From Rehmannia glutinosa (Eukaryota; Streptophyta; Magnoliopsida; Lamiales; Orobanchaceae): a stretch of 64,000 nt of DNA. Shown here piece after piece: positions 60,205 to 64,000 of the stretch; the first letter of the stretch is position 1, and the number at the start of each line of letters is the position of its first letter. Position numbers and translations under genes: made by a program. The stretch covers positions 12,814,441 through 12,878,440 of the forward strand of contig CM071925.1 of assembly GCA_016081115.2 (NCBI GenBank). The letters are read 5' to 3'. The notes beneath the pieces were generated by a model. That model was not told the origin of the DNA and did not search any database. It worked only from the letters and a program-made list of their open reading frames with translations.

Positions 60205-61559
60205 ATCTCCGCCTTTTTGATGATTACAAACCAAAACAATTCAACAAGGTCGATTTTGAAAGCAAAACAATTTTGAGAGGCGATATTGAAAACAAAACAA
60301 GTTTTCAAAAAAATAAATATCCGTTGAGAGCGACAATATTCCGCGCAATATAAACACAAGGAAGGAAGTAGAGATATTCAAATACATATAGCAAATGCTC
60401 CCCCTATCAACATGCACAACAAGAGTAATAGAAGCAATTTAATCAAAAGCTAAAGGCTTAGCTTTTCAATATTGAGCTTAAGTATCAATAACTTAAAAGC
60501 TCCCCTCGTCAAAAGAGACATCATTAGAAACATATATAAGTCCATACTACAACCAATGGACCAAGAATCATACACAGCCATAAAACACCAAGTGGACTAA
60601 ATATGATCCACAACTTATGGCTTTATGAAGCCATAGCTTATAGCTTCTTTTGTTTAGCTTAACTTTAGCTTCTATGAGCTAATAAGCTTATAACCTATTT
60701 CTCCCCCTTTGGAATCATCAAAAAGAATGTTAGCACAATAAAAACGTCATATAAATATATCAAAGTGCGCAACTAAATCGATGTATCGAGCTATTTTGAA
60801 TATTGAAGCTTATAGACCAAATAGGAGGAAAAAGTCGATCATACGACTTATAGAAGCTTATGAAAAAAATCATTTGATTTGCAAAAACATGATGTCTATT
60901 AATATATGAGACTTTTGAAATTGAGAGAATCATGTAGGTGATGAATTTTTCATTGAAACATTTTATCGAACACTTGGCGGGCGTCAAAAATTGAAGAAGA
61001 TGCATACAACCCTTGTAAATGTAATCAAGCCAAGTTTTTCATCACCAAAAGCAATTTGATAAATATCACCCATCAACAATCATCAATCACAACACAATTA
61101 TATAAGAATCGCATCAAGAAATATACATATAGGCCAAGTTCTCAAGGGTTCAACCCAATTGAGATAAGGAAGTAGAATTCTTACCATTTAATCGGTAAAA
61201 ATGAGCAATGATGATGATAATCGAGCCTAAATATATCCAAGATATGAAATGTATGCAACAAAACAAATTTGGAGTGAAATTTGTGTGCAATTTGCGAAGG
61301 GGACGAAAAATGGCCAAAAGAGCCAAAAATGGTTAAGTCTAGAAAACAGATGCATTTTATCTGAAAAATTAGCAGGGGCGACCGGTTGGAGGGTCGACGG
61401 TCGGGAGGCTAGGGCGACCGGTCGGCCTCAGCTCCTTCAACCCACTGCTTCTTTCTGTTTTGCAAATTCTGAAGTTTGATCCAAAAATCCGATTTTTCGC
61501 CCCTTAGTTTTAAAACGTGCAAAATGCAAACGTAGACCTCATTCAATATACATTATGTC

Positions 61560-62500
61560 ATAATCAAGCTCGAAATGAGGTAAAATACTCGGCGGTGAGC
61601 GATTAAAAAGTCCGCGAGTTATCCTTGAGACGGAATTAAACACATCTCAATTTTTTGTTAAAACATGCAATCCCTTAAAAAAATATCGAATCTTAATATG
61701 TTTAGTTCGATTATGATGAACCATATTTTGAAAAATAAAATTTACACCGGACTTGTTATCCCGAAAAATAATAACGTTTTAAAACTTTGGATAAACAAGT
61801 CATAAGAAGAAGTGCCTTACAAGTATTTGAAAATTTCTTTTAACTAAGACTTCAAAGAGATTCGTTGGGATTATTTTAAGTCAAGCATATAGACATAAGG
61901 CATATAGAATGTCGAGTCTAAGGAGTAATAAACGAATGAACATACCTCGAATTCGTTTGTCAATCAAAATGCCTACCTCAACCTTTGTCAATTTTCACAT
62001 TTGTGGCCATATAGGTTGAAATGGTTCTTTCTTCTTCAATGCCTCACTTCTTCTTTTGAGTGTGGAATATAATCACCTTCTTGGCATTGTTGAACTTGAA
62101 TTCCAATGATCAAATTTGAGCTTCCCTCATCATGATCATCTTAGGTTCACCTTGCATTGACTTGGAAAAATATCTTGCACAAATATTTATTATCAACATA
62201 AATTTGCACAAGTAAATAATCTTGCCCTTTTTCAAAACAAGAAGTGTAGCATCAACTTTACCTTTTGTAAAATAATTTTGCAAAAATTGCTAAGTCTATC
62301 AAACCATATACGGGGTATTTGTATCAACCGTACAAGGCCTTTTTAAAAAAAAAACATTTGGCCTAAGAATTTTAAACTCCGATAGACTTCTATTTGAATA
62401 AAACCATTTAGAAAATTGACATCCATTTGGTAAAGCTTGAAATTTTCTCAAAACAACAATGGACAAGTAAAGTGCAAATAACTTCTAAATGTGCTATGAG
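61560..62500 (-). pseudogene. SIRE-like RT and RNase H remnants
   Basis: Matches by eye to the plus-strand element. Near 61990-62060 the minus strand keeps the region equivalent to ATNVKIDK before RNase H. Near 62220-62320 it keeps the RT segment equivalent to WYDRL...LLQNGFTRGKVDTTL. At 61620-61740 are remains of the RNase H HNRTKHIEIR block. Frames are heavily broken and the two domains are shortened. Confidence 0.6.
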
Positions 62501-63386
62501 TGCAAATATTACATCAAAATCATTACCTTCTTCTTGACAATATCATTGAGCTACTAACATTGTCTTGTTCATCAAACTTGTTGCGAAATATCACAAATTT
62601 CTGCAAAATCTTAACAAGATATTTTGCACACAAGCATAGTAATATCAAATAATAGATACACTATTTTAAGCACCACATACTATGCATCATCAAGAGTCTA
62701 ATAAATCACTCAAGTTCAAATAAGCTTAAGAAAGCTACATAAGGTCTCTTTTGAAATTTGACAATAAGAGAGCACACAGTTGAGACCTCATTTACAAGAA
62801 TCATATGAACAAGAGGTTTGACATAAGTATCCAAGAATAGTGGCATTTATATGTGCAATAAAATGCATAACTTAGTAGATCAATTGTTTTATCAAAACAA
62901 AACATAATCCTTACAAATCTTGGATAAAACAAGCTATGTCAAATAATGCCTTTTCAAAAAATCAAAACATCCTCTTAATGACACTTGTATAACATAAGCA
63001 CATAGTCATATGGCACAAATGTATCGAGTCTATAAGATAAATATCAATGATGAGCGTACCTCGATAGTTTATGTCACTCTTGACATATTATGACGTAGAT
63101 AGCCATTTGTAAATATACATGAGTCCTACACAATACTTTAAACAAATTTTGCACAAGAAATAATAGCACAAGTGTAGGCCAAGTAATAAGAGATATCACA
63201 ATAAAAATACTAATGCCATAGAAATCCATAAGAGTTTAAAAACAACATGTAAGGTCTCATTTTCAAAGGATTTTAAAAACACAAATATTTATTGAGGACC
63301 TTATAAATTTTAAAACTCATTTTGCAATTTAAACACAAATAAGAACATGCAAAAATAAAATGCATATTTAAATGGAGAGATACGGT
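62501..63386 (-). other. Unassigned interior of the minus-strand SIRE-like element
   Basis: AT-rich, no domain identified. A phrase at about 62990-63080 (CATAAGCACATAGTC...CGAGTCTATAAG...GCGTACCTCGA) resembles one at about 61880-61960 (ATAAGGCATATAG...CGAGTCTAAGG...CATACCTCGA), so part of this may be a second diverged copy of an internal segment. Confidence 0.35.
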
Positions 63387-63995
63387 TTACCAATTTCGCC
63401 ATTTCCACGGGTTATGTCTCTCCCTTTGTTGGTAGTATCTTCCTCTTGAGAAATCATCTTGTTGATGATGTCTTCTCCAATTTTGCCCATTTCTAGAGTT
63501 TTGTCCTTCCCATTTTTGATAGTGTCTTCCTCTTTGAAAATCATCTTGTTGATGATGACTTTGCCATTTCCAAATATTGTGTCCTTCCCATTTTTGATTA
63601 TATTCTCTTCTTGGAAATTTATTGTGGTGATGTCTTCTTCTTTGATCAAATGGGACGGTCATTTGATATCTCCTTGGCGTCATGAATTTTCCTTGATTTT
63701 TATTCCGCCGGGTACCTAATGTAACATTGTTTTGTGGTACCCTCAAGTGCTTGGGTCCTTTGGGATTAGTCTTGAGACTTTTAGGTCTCCAACAAAAATT
63801 AGAGCTATTTCTAGCCCGACAAATATTTACCGTATGACCCTTCTTACCGCAATAAAAGCAAGTAACATCACTAATATGCATAGGAACTCGATTCTTTTTC
63901 ATATGCTTGACAATATTAGGCTCATGATCAAGTTCACTATTCAAATTATCACAACTATTAATATTCACAATATTGGGTAATTTATTGGTACTCAA
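63387..63995 (-). pseudogene. SIRE-like gag C-terminal part with tandem repeats
   Basis: A 202-residue open frame on minus, cut off from its N-terminus by the window end. It has one zinc knuckle, CFYCGKKGHTVNIC (CX2CX4HX4C), matching the second knuckle of the plus-strand element, followed by FCWRPKSLKTNPKGPKHLRV as in that element. After the knuckle there is an unusual run of repeated units: RRHHHNKFPRREYNQKWEGHN, SHHQQDDFQRGRHYQKWEGQN, RRHHQQDDFSRGRYYQQRERHN, each closed by a W, and ending WKWRNW. It is rich in Arg, His, Gln and Trp. The repeats are absent from the plus-strand copy, where only one KKRVW..SEW..KNSWKWRNW-like unit is seen. Confidence 0.7.
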
Positions 63996-64000
63996 GTTGG

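Larger units (their letters stand above)
58739..64000 (-). mobile_element. SIRE/Maximus-like copia element, minus strand, deleted and cut by window end
   Basis: Related to the element at 42898-51350 but reversed and more decayed. Minus-strand order from the window end: gag with a zinc knuckle (63387-63995), unassigned DNA (62500-63386), RT pieces (about 62020-62500), RNase H pieces (about 61560-62020), a 3' non-coding part, a polypurine tract (about 60207-60220) and an LTR (58739-60204). Protease and integrase are missing, so the interior is deleted. The 5' LTR lies beyond the window. It starts 11 bases after the duplication of the Mutator-like MITE. Confidence 0.8.

Noticed and set aside
1..64000. 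CRISPR arrays, bacterial operons, tRNA or rRNA genes
   Set aside because: The sequence is a plant nuclear region; I saw no cloverleaf, no rRNA signature and no spaced identical repeats of CRISPR type.

Overview
The window is nuclear DNA from a flowering plant, most likely a eudicot. It is AT-rich, has long GT-AG introns, contains one 100-N assembly gap (10263-10362), and is crowded with plant transposon families. It holds two host genes of recognisable function; the rest is transposons and their remains. I cannot name the species.

Layout: 1-4940 is a decayed PIF/Harbinger district: a DDE transposase pseudogene split by a CACTA-type MITE, a GRF zinc-finger fragment and a Myb/SANT-like fragment. 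5032-8106 is an internally deleted Ty1/copia element on the minus strand, with a 5-bp target duplication. 9130-10190 is the 3' end of another copia element, running up to the gap. 13518-36525 (plus) is a PICKLE-type CHD3 chromatin remodeller of 30 coding exons; its introns carry a 918-bp hAT MITE and other inverted-repeat insertions. 37496-41461 (minus) is a type-B response regulator of six exons, convergent with PICKLE. 42898-51350 is a full-length SIRE/Maximus-like copia element with 1.25-1.3 kb LTRs. 51403-58719 is a run of DNA transposons: a hAT MITE, two terminal-inverted-repeat elements set in (TA)n tracts (the larger carries a FAR1-domain gene), and a Mutator-like MITE with a hAT MITE nested in it. 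58739-64000 is a second SIRE-like element on the minus strand, running off the window.

The host genes: PICKLE is a nuclear ATP-dependent nucleosome remodeller that represses developmental programmes. The neighbouring response regulator belongs to the DNA-binding output class of cytokinin phosphorelay, but has Glu where the phospho-accepting Asp should be, as in pseudo-response regulators.

Caveats: the PICKLE reading frame is interrupted by five small indel lesions, mostly in short homopolymer runs. The two LTRs of the SIRE element also differ by many one-base indels. I therefore favour leftover long-read sequencing error over true gene decay, but the sequence alone cannot settle this. All exon boundaries were placed by eye from splice signals, reading phase and remembered family sequences.
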